NCBI GenBank assembly: GCA_017305535.1 | Contig: JAFKKN010000001.1 | Span: forward strand, 518,059-582,058 | Source: Hyphomicrobiales bacterium | GTDB taxonomy: Bacteria; Pseudomonadota; Alphaproteobacteria; Rhizobiales; Xanthobacteraceae | Length of the DNA: 64,000 nucleotides | Reading direction: 5' to 3' | Shown here: one piece after another, positions 30,984-41,673 of the stretch | Position numbering within the stretch: the first letter of the stretch is position 1 | Layout: every line of letters starts with the position of its first letter | Notes under the pieces: generated by a model | Told to the model about the DNA's origin: nothing | Seen by the model: the letters and a program-made list of their open reading frames with translations, nothing else | Database searches by the model: none | Translations under genes and position numbers: made by a program

Positions 30984-31018
30984 CGAGAACCATCTCGTTC
31001 GACTTCCGAACATTCGGC

Positions 31019-33295
31019 TCAATCATCCGCCTGCCGATCCGCTTCCAAAGGCGTCGCATCAACCGGCGGCGCGAGGCGTGGACGCGCTGTCGTGGCGGGT
31101 GCGGTCGTTTCTGTTGACGCCGCCGGTGACCATGGCCTGTCCACACCCTCGGGCCGGATCGCGGTGGCGGCAAAGCCCTCGCCCGCCTTGCGTAGCGCCA
31201 GGCCGCCATGCCGCTGCAAGCGCGCCCGGTCGATCACCATCGCGGCGCAATCCGGCGGCGACTGCTGCTGCGTGACGATGATGGTGGCACGCGCGCAATC
31301 ATCGTCGAACGCCTCGGGTTGCAAGGTCAGCGCCACCAGCCGGCCGTCGCCGAGCGGCGTGACGCAGCCGTCCGGATCGCAGGAGACGCCGGCGGCCAGC
31401 GCCGCGTCCGTCGCGACGCGCGCGTCGGCATCCGCCGCCAGCCATTCACGGACGAGAAACGTATCCTTCGCCGTTCGCATCACCCGCAAGCGGCCGTCGT
31501 TCCCTCGCACCGCGACGCTGTGGCCGTCGCCAGAAATGAGCACATCGGGCTGCACCACCGATACAGCCCAAACCGTCGACGCGATCACGGCAACAGCACC
31601 GGCCCAGCGCAACGGCGTGCGCAACAGGCCAAGCAGCACGATCCCGGCGCTTGCCAGCAGCAACGGGCCGGTCCCAAACGCCGCCATGCGCCCGATCGCG
31701 CCGGGCAGCGCCGCAACCCAGACCGACACGGCGATCATCCAGTCGATGCCGAGCCCCATGATCTCCCAGAACACGCGGTCGAGCCCGAACGGCGCGGCGA
31801 TCAGCCCGATCAACCCCGCCGGCATCACGACGCCCGACACCACCGGCATCGCGCCGAGGTTCGCCAGCACGCCGTAAGGCGTGACGCGGTGGAAATGGAA
31901 TGCCGCATAGGGCGTGGTGGCGAGCCCGGCGACGAATGAAGCCAGCGCCAGCGTCATGATCTCGCGGCCGCCCCACAGCGCCGCCCGCGCCGCCGCCGAA
32001 TTGTCGGGCGTCGCGAACAGGCGCGGCATTCCGATCTGGATCAATGCCACCAGCCCCAGCGTCGCAGCGAACGACATTTGAAAGCTGGGATGAACCAACG
32101 ATTCCGGCGCGGCGATCAGCACCACCATCGCCGCAATGGCCAGCGTGCGAAAGGTGATGGCGCGGCGATCGACCATCACCGCGATCAGCACCACCGCCGT
32201 CATGAAGTACGAGCGCTGCGTCGCAACCTCCGCGCCGGACAGCAGCAGATAGAACGTCGCGGCCAGCAACGCCGCAACGGCCGACCACTTCTTGATCGGG
32301 AACGTCACCGTCAGACCCGGAATGAGCGCCAACAGTGCGCGTACCGCGAAGAACACCACGCCCGCGACCACTGCCATGTGATAGCCGGAGATCGACAGCA
32401 CATGACCGAGCCCGGAAATGAACATCGCATCATTCACTGGCGTCGTGATCGCGTCGCGACGGCCGGTCAGCAGCGCCGTGGCGATGGCGCGGTTGTCGCC
32501 CTCGAGCGCGGTACGGATGCGCGCATCGATGGCATCGCGCATGCCCTGCATGATGGCGGCATAGCGTAACTTCCAGCCGCCGCTCGCCGGCGGATCGAGC
32601 GTCTTGATCGCCCCCATCGCGAAGCCCGACGCGCCGATGCCCTGAAAATACATATCGCGGCCGAAGTCGTAGCTGCCGGGCCGCAACGGAGACAGCGGCG
32701 GCAAGAGTCGTGCTTTCAGCGCAACAAAACTGCCGACCGGCGGCGCGGTGCCCTTGCGCACCGAGAGCCGCACGCGCGTCAACGCCACCGCGTTGCGCGC
32801 GGCGTTCAATTCGGTGACGCGCAGCACGAAACGATCGGTACGCTCGCGCTCCTCATGCGTCTCGACGAAACCTTGCAGCGCCGCCGAATAGATCGGATGT
32901 GCAAGCACCGGATGCGCGACCCACGCCGTCTTCAACGACGCGACAGCGAAACCGTCGGCTATCGCCGCCAGCATCAGCGTGACGGCAAAGGCCTTGCGAT
33001 GCCGAAGTAGAAACGCTGCGCCGAACAGCACCACCGCAACAAAGGCCGTCACCCAGGCGACCGGCTCGCGATCGGCGGAGAAATACAGCGCGATGCCGAT
33101 GCCGAAGGCGATCGGCAGCCATGGCAACAGACGCCCGTCGCCCGCTTCCGCGCGCAGCCACTCGCGCAGGCGCGCGACCAGCGGCGATACGGTCAGACGT
33201 TCGGGAAAGATCGCGGCCGTTCGGACGCCGCCCGGCGTCGGCCAGGTTCTTGCCTTGGCTCTGCTCTTGGAGCTGCCCTCGCCCTCGTCCGCCAC
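31019..33295 (-). CDS. comEC: ComEC/Rec2-family DNA uptake channel protein
   Basis: Polytopic inner-membrane protein of the ComEC/Rec2 family, which carries single-stranded DNA across the membrane in natural transformation. The 758 residues include an N-terminal DUF4131-like region (two to three helices near 55-130 and a soluble OB-like segment to about 230) and the Competence domain (about 255-560) with GLGHVLSISGYHMAVVAG, the strongest family signature. Translation seems to start at GTG 33295 (GGGGGTG upstream). The C-terminal 200 residues retain the segment LISGDGHSVAVRGNDGRL but not the HxHxDH metal site of complete ComEC proteins, so the nuclease/beta-lactamase domain is degenerate. No other competence genes are nearby. 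Confidence 0.88.
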   Translation of the reverse strand: MADEGEGSSKSRAKARTWPTPGGVRTAAIFPERLTVSPLVARLREWLRAEAGDGRLLPWLPIAFGIGIALYFSADREPVAWVTAFVAVVLFGAAFLLRHRKAFAVTLMLAAIADGFAVASLKTAWVAHPVLAHPIYSAALQGFVETHEERERTDRFVLRVTELNAARNAVALTRVRLSVRKGTAPPVGSFVALKARLLPPLSPLRPGSYDFGRDMYFQGIGASGFAMGAIKTLDPPASGGWKLRYAAIMQGMRDAIDARIRTALEGDNRAIATALLTGRRDAITTPVNDAMFISGLGHVLSISGYHMAVVAGVVFFAVRALLALIPGLTVTFPIKKWSAVAALLAATFYLLLSGAEVATQRSYFMTAVVLIAVMVDRRAITFRTLAIAAMVVLIAAPESLVHPSFQMSFAATLGLVALIQIGMPRLFATPDNSAAARAALWGGREIMTLALASFVAGLATTPYAAFHFHRVTPYGVLANLGAMPVVSGVVMPAGLIGLIAAPFGLDRVFWEIMGLGIDWMIAVSVWVAALPGAIGRMAAFGTGPLLLASAGIVLLGLLRTPLRWAGAVAVIASTVWAVSVVQPDVLISGDGHSVAVRGNDGRLRVMRTAKDTFLVREWLAADADARVATDAALAAGVSCDPDGCVTPLGDGRLVALTLQPEAFDDDCARATIIVTQQQSPPDCAAMVIDRARLQRHGGLALRKAGEGFAATAIRPEGVDRPWSPAASTETTAPATTARPRLAPPVDATPLEADRQADD

Positions 33296-33611
33296 GCCTC
33301 ACCCCCAAGCGGAAGGGCAGCATGAGGCAAAAGACCGACGGCGGCAACGCGGTCTTAGACCTGACTGGAAATGAGGGAGGGTGAACCGCACCAGAGCAGA
33401 CGCGGCAAACCACGCTTGCCGTCACGATATTCTCGGCGGCGTCCCCGCGCAGGCGGGGACCCATACGCCGCAGCAGTCGTGAGGTGAGAGGCGCCGGTTA
33501 TTTCAGCCGTCTCAAACTCTGCGACCGCAATGGAGACGGGGAGTCTGGGTCCCCGCCTGCGCGGGGACGACTCTGTAGGTGAGGACCGCCTTGCGACGAA
33601 CTCCGTTCGCC
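33296..33611. other. Intergenic region with a REP pair, glnS / comEC
   Basis: 316 bases between two minus-strand genes. Most is taken by the 128-base paired palindrome at 33441-33568. I see no gene; the comEC promoter presumably lies nearer 33300-33430. Confidence 0.6.
33441..33568. repeat. Paired REP-like palindromes (BIME-like), copy 2
   Basis: Same terminal 20-base palindromes as the unit at 20850-20977 and the same total length of 128 bases. The inner flank beside the left palindrome (CCATACGCCGCAGCAG) resembles the reverse complement of the flank beside the right palindrome of copy 1, so the two units are inverted relative to each other. Confidence 0.8.
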
Positions 33612-35279
33612 TCAGCCCTTCGCAAAACTGTCGCGCAGACCGATGGTGCGGTTGAACACCGGTTTTTCCGGCGTCGAGTCGCGGTCGCGCACGAAGTAGC
33701 CTTGCCGCTCGAACTGCATCACATCGTCGGAATTCGCCGTCGCCAGTGACGGCTCGATGCGAGCATCGCGCAGCACTTCGAGCGAGTCCGGATTGAGATC
33801 GGCAACGAAGTTGGCGGCGTCCGGCGCCGGATTGCTGAACAGTGGATTGTAAATCCGAATCTCGGCGGGGACCGACTGCGCAACCGGCAGCCAGTGCATC
33901 GTCGCCTTCACCTTGCGACCGTCCGGCGCGTTGCCGCCCTTGGTGGCGGGATCGTAAGTGCAGCGCAGCTCGATCACCTCGCCATTCGCATCCTTCACCA
34001 CCTCGCGGCAGGTGACGAAATAGGCGTAGCGCAGCCGCACTTCCTTGCCCGGCGACAGGCGGAAGAATTTCTTTGGCGGATTCTCCATGAAGTCGTCGCG
34101 TTCGATGTAGAGTTCGCGACCGAAGGTAATCGTGCGCGTGCCGGCCGCCGGATCGTCGGGATGATTGACGGCTTCCAACTCCTCGCTCTGCCCTTCCGGA
34201 TAGTTCTCGATCACCACCTTGAGCGGACGCAGCACCGCCATGCGCCGCTGCGAGGTGCGGTTCAATACTTCGCGGATGCAGAACTCCAGCATGCCGACAT
34301 CGACGACGCTGTTGGCTTTCGCCACGCCGATCCGCTTGATGAATTCGCGGATCGCCTCCGGCGGCACGCCGCGGCGCTTCAGGCCGGCGATGGTCGGCAT
34401 CCGCGGATCGTCCCAGCCGCTGACATGGCCGCCGCGCACCAGCTCGGTGAGCACGCGCTTGGACAGCAGCGTGTAGGTGAGATTGAGCCGCGCGAATTCG
34501 TACTGATGCGGATGCGACGGCACCGGCAGTTTGTCCAGCAGCCAGTCGTAGAGCGGGCGATGATCCTCGAACTCCAGCGTGCAAATGGAATGCGTGATGC
34601 CTTCGATGGCATCGGACTGGCCGTGCGCGTAGTCGTAGCTCGGATAGATCGACCATGCCTTGCCGGTGCGCGGATGCACGGCATGCAGGATGCGGTAGAG
34701 CACCGGATCGCGCAGGTTGATGTTGCCGGACGCCATGTCGATCTTGGCGCGCAGCACCCGCGCGCCATTGGGGAATTCGCCTGCCTTCATGCGCCGGAAC
34801 AGGTCGAGGTTTTCATCGACGCTGCGGTCGCGGAACGGGCTGTTCTTGCCGGGCTCGGTCAAAGTGCCGCGCGCGAGGCGGATCTCGTCCTGCGACTGGT
34901 CGTCGACATAAGCGAGACCGGCGCGGATCAGGTCTTCCGCCCAGCTATACAGGCGCTCGAAATAATCCGAGGCATAGAACAGGTTGTCGCCCCAGTCGAA
35001 GCCGAGCCAGCGCACGTCGCGCTGAATTGAATCGATATATTCCTGTTCTTCCTTGGCAGGGTTGGTGTCGTCGAAGCGCAGGTGGCACTTGCCGCCGAAT
35101 TCCTTCGCGATGCCAAAATTGAGCGCGATCGACTTGGCATGGCCGATATGCAGGTAGCCGTTCGGCTCCGGCGGGAAGCGCGTCACGATTTGGGCGTGCC
35201 GCTTGGTGTCGAGGTCGGCCTGAACGATGTCGCGGATGAAATCGCGCCCTGCCTCTGCCGTCGTCGCTTCTGCCGTCAT
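33612..35279 (-). CDS. glnS: Glutaminyl-tRNA synthetase
   Basis: Charges tRNA-Gln directly with glutamine. The 555-residue protein (ATG at 35279) has the GlnRS form of the class I HIGH motif in [17 protein letters not shown], the GlnRS-specific acceptor and ATP regions ([55 protein letters not shown]), the KMSKS equivalent LLSKRVL, and the C-terminal two-barrel anticodon domain. Length matches E. coli GlnS (554). Many alphaproteobacteria lack GlnS and use GatCAB instead, so its presence is notable. It is divergent from gltX, 182 bases apart. An upstream in-frame extension of 27 codons is possible but unlikely. Confidence 0.95.
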   Translation of the reverse strand: MTAEATTAEAGRDFIRDIVQADLDTKRHAQIVTRFPPEPNGYLHIGHAKSIALNFGIAKEFGGKCHLRFDDTNPAKEEQEYIDSIQRDVRWLGFDWGDNLFYASDYFERLYSWAEDLIRAGLAYVDDQSQDEIRLARGTLTEPGKNSPFRDRSVDENLDLFRRMKAGEFPNGARVLRAKIDMASGNINLRDPVLYRILHAVHPRTGKAWSIYPSYDYAHGQSDAIEGITHSICTLEFEDHRPLYDWLLDKLPVPSHPHQYEFARLNLTYTLLSKRVLTELVRGGHVSGWDDPRMPTIAGLKRRGVPPEAIREFIKRIGVAKANSVVDVGMLEFCIREVLNRTSQRRMAVLRPLKVVIENYPEGQSEELEAVNHPDDPAAGTRTITFGRELYIERDDFMENPPKKFFRLSPGKEVRLRYAYFVTCREVVKDANGEVIELRCTYDPATKGGNAPDGRKVKATMHWLPVAQSVPAEIRIYNPLFSNPAPDAANFVADLNPDSLEVLRDARIEPSLATANSDDVMQFERQGYFVRDRDSTPEKPVFNRTIGLRDSFAKG

Positions 35280-35461
35280 TCCAGTGTCCCGAATCCGAAG
35301 TTCGCCACGTTTTGCAGCGTCTTCCTTAGCCAAATCCACCTGCCGCCGCAAAGCCCGCATATCGGTCTGGGCCGCTTCAAGAAGGCTTTAGTTATGCCGC
35401 GATCCTGCTATACACCGACCGCGCGTTTCCAGCCCGCCCCGTTTCCCTCAATTCCGGTATC

Positions 35462-36886
35462 ATGACCAAACCTGTCATCACCCGCTTTGCGCCCTCGCCC
35501 ACCGGTTTCCTGCACATCGGCGGGGCCCGGACCGCGCTGTTCAATTGGCTGTTCGCCCATCATCATGGCGGCAGGATGCTGCTGCGGATCGAGGACACCG
35601 ACCGCGAGCGCTCGACGGACGCCGCCATCACCGCCATCCTCGACGGCCTGAAATGGCTGGGGCTCGATTGGGACGGCGACGTCGTCTACCAGTTTCAGCG
35701 TGCCGAGCGCCACCGCGAGGTGGTCGCCCAGTTGCTCGCCTCTGGCAACGCCTATCGCTGCTATGCCACGCAGGACGAACTGACGGCGATGCGCGAGAAA
35801 GCGCGCGCCGAGGGCCGCACCCGCCTCTACAACGGGCTGTGGCGCGACCGCGATCCCTCCGAGGCGCCCGCCGGCGTCGCGCCGGTGATCCGTCTCAAGG
35901 CTCCCCTGACCGGCGAAACCGTGATCGAGGATCAGGTGCAGGGCCGCGTGGTCTGGCAGAACGAAAACCTCGACGATCTGGTGCTGCTGCGCTCCGACGG
36001 CAACCCGACCTACATGCTCGCGGTGGTCGCCGACGATCACGACATGGGCGTCACCCACATCATCCGCGGCGACGACCACCTCACCAACGCCGCGCGACAA
36101 AAACAGATTTATGACGCGCTCGGCTGGGGACTGCCCAGCATGGCGCATATTCCGCTGATCCACGGGCCGGACGGCTCGAAGCTGTCGAAGCGGCACGGCG
36201 CGCTCGGCGTCGATGCCTATCGCACCATGGGCTACCTGCCCGAGGCACTACGGAACTATCTGGTGCGACTCGGCTGGAGCCACGGCGACCAGGAGATTTT
36301 CTCGACGCGGGAGATGATCGACGCGTTCGATCTCCCTGCTATCGGACGCTCGGCCGCTCGCTTCGATTTCGCCAAATTGGAGAACCTCAACGGCCATTAC
36401 ATCCGCAACAGCGACGATCAATCTCTCGTGACCGTGCTGGCGAACGAAGCCGGCCATCTGCCCAACGGCGCGATGCTGAAGGCGAAGCTCAACGACACCA
36501 CGCGCGCGCAACTGCTGCGGGCGATGCCCGGCCTGAAGGAACGCGCCAAGACCCTGATCGATCTGATCGATGGCGCGCATTTCATCGTCGCCGACCGGCC
36601 GCTGCCGATCGACGCCAAGGCCGCCGCTTTGCTGACGCCGGAAACGCGGCAATTGATCGGCCGGATTCGCGAAGCATTGGCGGCGGTGACGGACTGGCGT
36701 CAGGACACCACCGAGGCCGCCATGCGCGCCTTCGCGGAACAGAATGGCCTCAAACTGGGTTCTGTAGCTCAGCCGCTGCGCGTGGCCTTGACCGGCCGCA
36801 CGACGTCTCCGGGTATCTTCGACGTGCTGGCCGTTCTCGGACGAGAGGAATGTCTCGGCCGCCTCGCGGATCAGGCCGCCGCCTGA
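35462..36886 (+). CDS. gltX: Glutamyl-tRNA synthetase
   Basis: Charges tRNA-Glu with glutamate. The 474-residue protein has the HIGH motif in [52 protein letters not shown], the KMSKS motif in [15 protein letters not shown] and a C-terminal helical anticodon-binding domain ending in GREECLGRL. Length is standard for a bacterial discriminating or non-discriminating GluRS; with GlnS next door a discriminating enzyme would be expected, though many alphaproteobacteria keep two gltX genes. It is divergent from glnS and 152 bases upstream of gltA. Confidence 0.96.
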   Translation: MTKPVITRFAPSPTGFLHIGGARTALFNWLFAHHHGGRMLLRIEDTDRERSTDAAITAILDGLKWLGLDWDGDVVYQFQRAERHREVVAQLLASGNAYRCYATQDELTAMREKARAEGRTRLYNGLWRDRDPSEAPAGVAPVIRLKAPLTGETVIEDQVQGRVVWQNENLDDLVLLRSDGNPTYMLAVVADDHDMGVTHIIRGDDHLTNAARQKQIYDALGWGLPSMAHIPLIHGPDGSKLSKRHGALGVDAYRTMGYLPEALRNYLVRLGWSHGDQEIFSTREMIDAFDLPAIGRSAARFDFAKLENLNGHYIRNSDDQSLVTVLANEAGHLPNGAMLKAKLNDTTRAQLLRAMPGLKERAKTLIDLIDGAHFIVADRPLPIDAKAAALLTPETRQLIGRIREALAAVTDWRQDTTEAAMRAFAEQNGLKLGSVAQPLRVALTGRTTSPGIFDVLAVLGREECLGRLADQAAA

Positions 36887-37038
36887 CGCTACCAAAGGCG
36901 TAAAACCGCATCTTGCGGTGCATACTGCAATGCGATACCCCTTGGCCCGGCGCTTTTCGGCCACCCCGGCTGCCACCCGTCGCCACAATCTGACGCCTGG
37001 CAAGCTCGGCCTTTCAACGATCTCATCGGGGATATGCG

Positions 37039-38343
<1,305 letters not shown>

Positions 38344-38377
38344 GCGCCCTCGCGCTTTCCACGACTTGAAGATTCGC

Positions 38378-38416
38378 AGGCCCGATCCGACAATCCGGAT
38401 CGGGCCTGTTGCTTTT
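38378..38416 (+). terminator. Rho-independent terminator of gltA
   Basis: Perfect 12-bp stem AGGCCCGATCCG / CGGATCGGGCCT with a 6-base loop, followed by GTTGCTTTT. It starts 35 bases after the gltA stop. Confidence 0.88.
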
Positions 38417-38448
38417 CCGGCCAAGCTCTCGCGTCGACGAGGTGAGCC

Positions 38449-39666
38449 ATGACAATCGATACGCTATTTCGAAATGCGCGCATGGCCGACGGAACATTGG
38501 CCTCCATTGCCGTCACCGACGGGAAAATCGTCGCGACCGCTCTGGAGGCAGCGACGCATGGCATGACCGCGGCATCCGATGTCGATCTCGGCGGCCGACT
38601 GGTGGTCCCCGGTTTCGTCGAAGGCCACATCCACCTCGACACCAGTTTTTACGGCGACACCTGGCGACCGTATGTCCCCTACAAAGCCGGCTTCGATGTT
38701 CGCGAGCGCGTCAACGTCCAGCATCGCAACATGGCGACCGCCGCGCCGATGGCGGAGCGCGCGCGCAATCAGCTCGAGTTCTGCATCGCCAACGGTTCGA
38801 CGCGGATGCGTAGCCACGTCATGGTCGATGGCAGCGTCGGATTGAAGTCGCTGCAAACCATCGCTGCGGTGCGCGAGCAATATCGTCATCTGATCGATAT
38901 CCAGTTGGTGGCGTTTCCGCAGAGCGGCCTGCTCACCTGCCCCGGCACCGCCGAACTGCTGGACGCGGCCTTCGATCACGGCGCCGACCTGATCGGCGGC
39001 CTCGATCCCGCCGCGGTCGATCGCGACGTCAGGGGACATCTCGATGTGGTTTTCGGCATCTCCGAAAAGCGCGGCGTCGGCATCGACATCCATCTGCACG
39101 AAGCGAGCACGATGGGCCTGTTCTCGATCGAGGAGATCGCGGCGCGCACCCGAGCTAATGGCATGCAGGGCAAGGTGACCATCAGCCATGCCTATGCGCT
39201 GGGCGACATTCCCGTGGATGCGGTCCGGCGCGTTGCCGACCTTCTCGCGAAATCCGGCGTCGCCATCATGACCACCGCGCCCGGCGCGCGAGCGTTTCCG
39301 CCGGTGCTGGCTCTGCGTGATGCGGGCGTCACGGTGTTCGGCGGCAACGACAACATTCGCGATAGCTGGAGCCCCTACGGCGACGGCGACATGCTCCGCC
39401 GCGCCATGATGATCGGCCATCGCTCGGACTTCCGCACGGACAACGAACTCGGCATCGCGTTCGATCTCGTCACGTCAGCGGGCGCCAAGGCGCTCGGCAT
39501 CGCAAACTATGGCTTGCACGTCGGCGCGCGGGCCGACTTCGTGACGCTGCGCGCCACGCATGTTCCGGAAGCCGTGGTCGCGGTGCCCAAGGGACGCTCG
39601 GTCTATCGCGCCGGCGTCTGCATCGTCCGCGACGACGTGCTCCTCGGCGAGGTTCGCCGTCAGTAG
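38449..39666 (+). CDS. Amidohydrolase, cytosine-deaminase-like
   Basis: Metal-dependent hydrolase of the cytosine deaminase/TIM-barrel amidohydrolase group, 405 residues. The N- and C-terminal segments form the small beta sandwich; the barrel has the metal ligands in VEGHIHLDT (HxH), DIHLHE, ISHAYALG and the Asp in GGNDNIRDSWSPYGDGDML. The last resembles the Asp loop of CodA-type deaminases. The likely substrate is therefore a cyclic amidine or nucleobase (cytosine, isoguanine, creatinine-like), but the specificity residues cannot be assigned. GAGGTGA precedes the ATG. The 3' end overlaps the convergent Tat-exported deaminase gene by seven bases. Confidence 0.85.
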   Translation: MTIDTLFRNARMADGTLASIAVTDGKIVATALEAATHGMTAASDVDLGGRLVVPGFVEGHIHLDTSFYGDTWRPYVPYKAGFDVRERVNVQHRNMATAAPMAERARNQLEFCIANGSTRMRSHVMVDGSVGLKSLQTIAAVREQYRHLIDIQLVAFPQSGLLTCPGTAELLDAAFDHGADLIGGLDPAAVDRDVRGHLDVVFGISEKRGVGIDIHLHEASTMGLFSIEEIAARTRANGMQGKVTISHAYALGDIPVDAVRRVADLLAKSGVAIMTTAPGARAFPPVLALRDAGVTVFGGNDNIRDSWSPYGDGDMLRRAMMIGHRSDFRTDNELGIAFDLVTSAGAKALGIANYGLHVGARADFVTLRATHVPEAVVAVPKGRSVYRAGVCIVRDDVLLGEVRRQ

Positions 39667-40301
39667 CGCGCGCGATCCGGCATCTTGCGGAATTCGAGCC
39701 AGACCTTCTGCGCCTCGCTCTGCATCATCTGTTCGGGATGCAGTACCCTTTGCGCATAGGGCTTCTTCATATCGATGCTGATGTTGGAATCGTCGAACAG
39801 ATCGGCGTAGTCCGTCCATGCCGCGGCATAATAGATCTTGCCGATGCGCGCCCAATAGGCCGTCGCGTAACACATCGGGCAACATTCGCAGCTCGTGAAC
39901 AGCGTCGCGTCGCGCAAGTTAGGCGCTCCGACTTTCTTGCATGCCATGCGGATCGCGTTGACCTCGGCGTGCGCCGACGGGTCGTTGTCGCGCAGCACGC
40001 TGTTGCCGCTGACCGCCAGCACTTCGCCATCACGCACCACCACCGCGCCGAAGGGACCGCCGGTCTTGTCGACAACACCGGCCTGCCTCATGGTCTGGAT
40101 CGCCTGCGCCATGTGCTGCCGATCCTGCTCGGTCACGGTTCGCTTGGCGCGAGGCGCCGTCTTGGCCTGCGCCGCGTCGCCGGCAAACGATGCAGCCGCG
40201 ATCCCGGCGCCTGCTGCAAGGAAATGACGCCGATGCACCACGCGTGCTGACGAAAACAATGCGTCCAGCGACGACGGGTTCGCGTTCGAAGAAGAGACCA
40301 T
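39660..40301 (-). CDS. Tat-exported nucleoside/nucleobase deaminase (CDA fold, guanine-deaminase-like)
   Basis: Zinc deaminase of the cytidine/deoxycytidylate superfamily. From the ATG at 40301 (GGCGGA upstream; the longer frame would need a TTG) it has 213 residues. Residues about 20-46 are a twin-arginine signal (VHRRHFLAAGAGIAAASFAG, then AAQA), so the enzyme should be folded in the cytoplasm and exported to the periplasm. The catalytic domain has the zinc site PSAHAEVNAIRMAC (HAE) and TSCECCPMCYATAYWAR (PCxxC-type), plus GGPFGAVVVRDGEVLA. The W-rich segment AAAWTDYADLFDD and the overall form fit guanine deaminase-type proteins. Tat export is unusual for this family. It is convergent with the amidohydrolase gene. 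Confidence 0.85.
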   Translation of the reverse strand: MVSSSNANPSSLDALFSSARVVHRRHFLAAGAGIAAASFAGDAAQAKTAPRAKRTVTEQDRQHMAQAIQTMRQAGVVDKTGGPFGAVVVRDGEVLAVSGNSVLRDNDPSAHAEVNAIRMACKKVGAPNLRDATLFTSCECCPMCYATAYWARIGKIYYAAAWTDYADLFDDSNISIDMKKPYAQRVLHPEQMMQSEAQKVWLEFRKMPDRARY

Positions 40302-40497
40302 ATTTTCCGCCCTGATTGCGACCGCTCCGGCCAGCTTTAATCTATCGGCTGTGGCCAACGTGATGCTGATGACTATCCGCAGATAGGAAAGAGTGTCGCC
40401 GGATCATCTTTATATAGTGTTGACGGGAACTCTCCGATTGGAGACGAGGCGGTCCCGTACGGATCGCGGCTTTCGTTCCGTGCCGGCATCGCTACGT

Positions 40498-41673
40498 TCA
40501 GCCCCGAAGCAATGCGATCACGGCCTCGGCGGCGCGCGCGCTGGGCGGCAGCGCGCCGGTCGACATGATGTCGTCGATGCGCGCGAATGCTTCCTGCTGT
40601 CGCCGCCGCATCGGCGTATCCGTCAGAACATCGCGCAATGCCGGCATCAACCTGGCGGCCGTGCAGTCCTCCTGAATGAACTCGGGGATGACGTTCTCGC
40701 CGATTACCAGATTGGCGAGAATGACCGACGACGATGTAATGCGCCGGCGCACGATCCAGGCTTCAACGGCACCGGCCTTGTAGGCGGTGATCATCGGCAC
40801 CTGTGCCAGGGCCAGTTCGAGCGTCACGGTGCCCGACTTGGCAAAGGCGGCATGCGCCACGCGAAACGCCGCGCGCTTGGCCTCCTCGCCCACCACCACG
40901 CGCGGCCGTACCGGCCAGTTTTCCAATCCACGCGCAATCGCACTTTCGAGGTGCGGCATGGTCGGCAACACCGCCTCGAACGGCACACCCTGCGCCTGCA
41001 ACCGCGCCAGCGTTTCACCGAACACCGCCATGTGGTGGCCGATCTCACTGCGACGGCTGCCGGGCAGCACCAGCAAAACCGGCGGCGATCCGTCGCGACG
41101 CTCCTGCTCGGCGGGACTGGGCCTCAGCGAGCCGATCTGTTGCGTCAACGGATGACCTACGAAGGTGCACGGCGGTCCGTCGAGTTTCCGCAGGGCTTCC
41201 GGCTCGAACGGCAGGATCGCCAGCACCTGATCTATGTAGCCGCGCATGGTGCGCGCACGCCCCGGCCGCCACGCCCACACTTGCGGCGATACGTAATCGA
41301 CAATCGGAATCCGCGGCGCACGCGCCCGCACCCGCTTGGCGACGCGATGGGTAAAGTCCGGGCTGTCGATGATAATGAGAGCATCCGGATTCGCCGCGAT
41401 CACGGCATCGGCGGTTTCGCGAATGCGACGCAGAATGCCGCGCAGTTGCCGCGCGACCGCCGCGAGGCCGATGATCGATAGCTCCTCGATCGGAAATCGC
41501 GAGGCCAATCCTGCCGCCGCCATCTCGCGACCACCGACGCCGTCGAAGCTGACGCTCTCTCCCAACCGCGCGCGCAATTCACGCATCAGACCGGCGCCAA
41601 GCCGGTCGCCGGATTCTTCCGTCGCGATCAGGAAAATTCGGCGAGCGCCGGTGATGTCCGGCCCACCGTCCAT
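40498..41673 (-). CDS. lpxB: Lipid A disaccharide synthase
   Basis: Glycosyltransferase (GT19) joining 2,3-diacylglucosamine-1-phosphate to UDP-2,3-diacylglucosamine, at the inner face of the inner membrane. The 391-residue protein has IATEESGDRLGAGLMREL (an LpxB signature, with EESGD in place of the more common GEASGD), SDFNVGGREMAAAG-like spacing (FDGVGGREMAAAGL), IDSPDFTHRVAKR, VSPQVWAWRPGR, FVGHPL, LPGSRRSEI and, near the C-terminus, PEFIQEDCTA. It begins in a TGATG overlap with the lpxI stop, so translation is coupled. It is the last gene of the envelope block. Confidence 0.95.
   Translation of the reverse strand: MDGGPDITGARRIFLIATEESGDRLGAGLMRELRARLGESVSFDGVGGREMAAAGLASRFPIEELSIIGLAAVARQLRGILRRIRETADAVIAANPDALIIIDSPDFTHRVAKRVRARAPRIPIVDYVSPQVWAWRPGRARTMRGYIDQVLAILPFEPEALRKLDGPPCTFVGHPLTQQIGSLRPSPAEQERRDGSPPVLLVLPGSRRSEIGHHMAVFGETLARLQAQGVPFEAVLPTMPHLESAIARGLENWPVRPRVVVGEEAKRAAFRVAHAAFAKSGTVTLELALAQVPMITAYKAGAVEAWIVRRRITSSSVILANLVIGENVIPEFIQEDCTAARLMPALRDVLTDTPMRRRQQEAFARIDDIMSTGALPPSARAAEAVIALLRG

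Noticed and set aside
36905..36919. Hairpin ACCGCA-TCT-TGCGGT after gltX as terminator
   Set aside because: Stem of only six pairs and no T-run; too weak to call.
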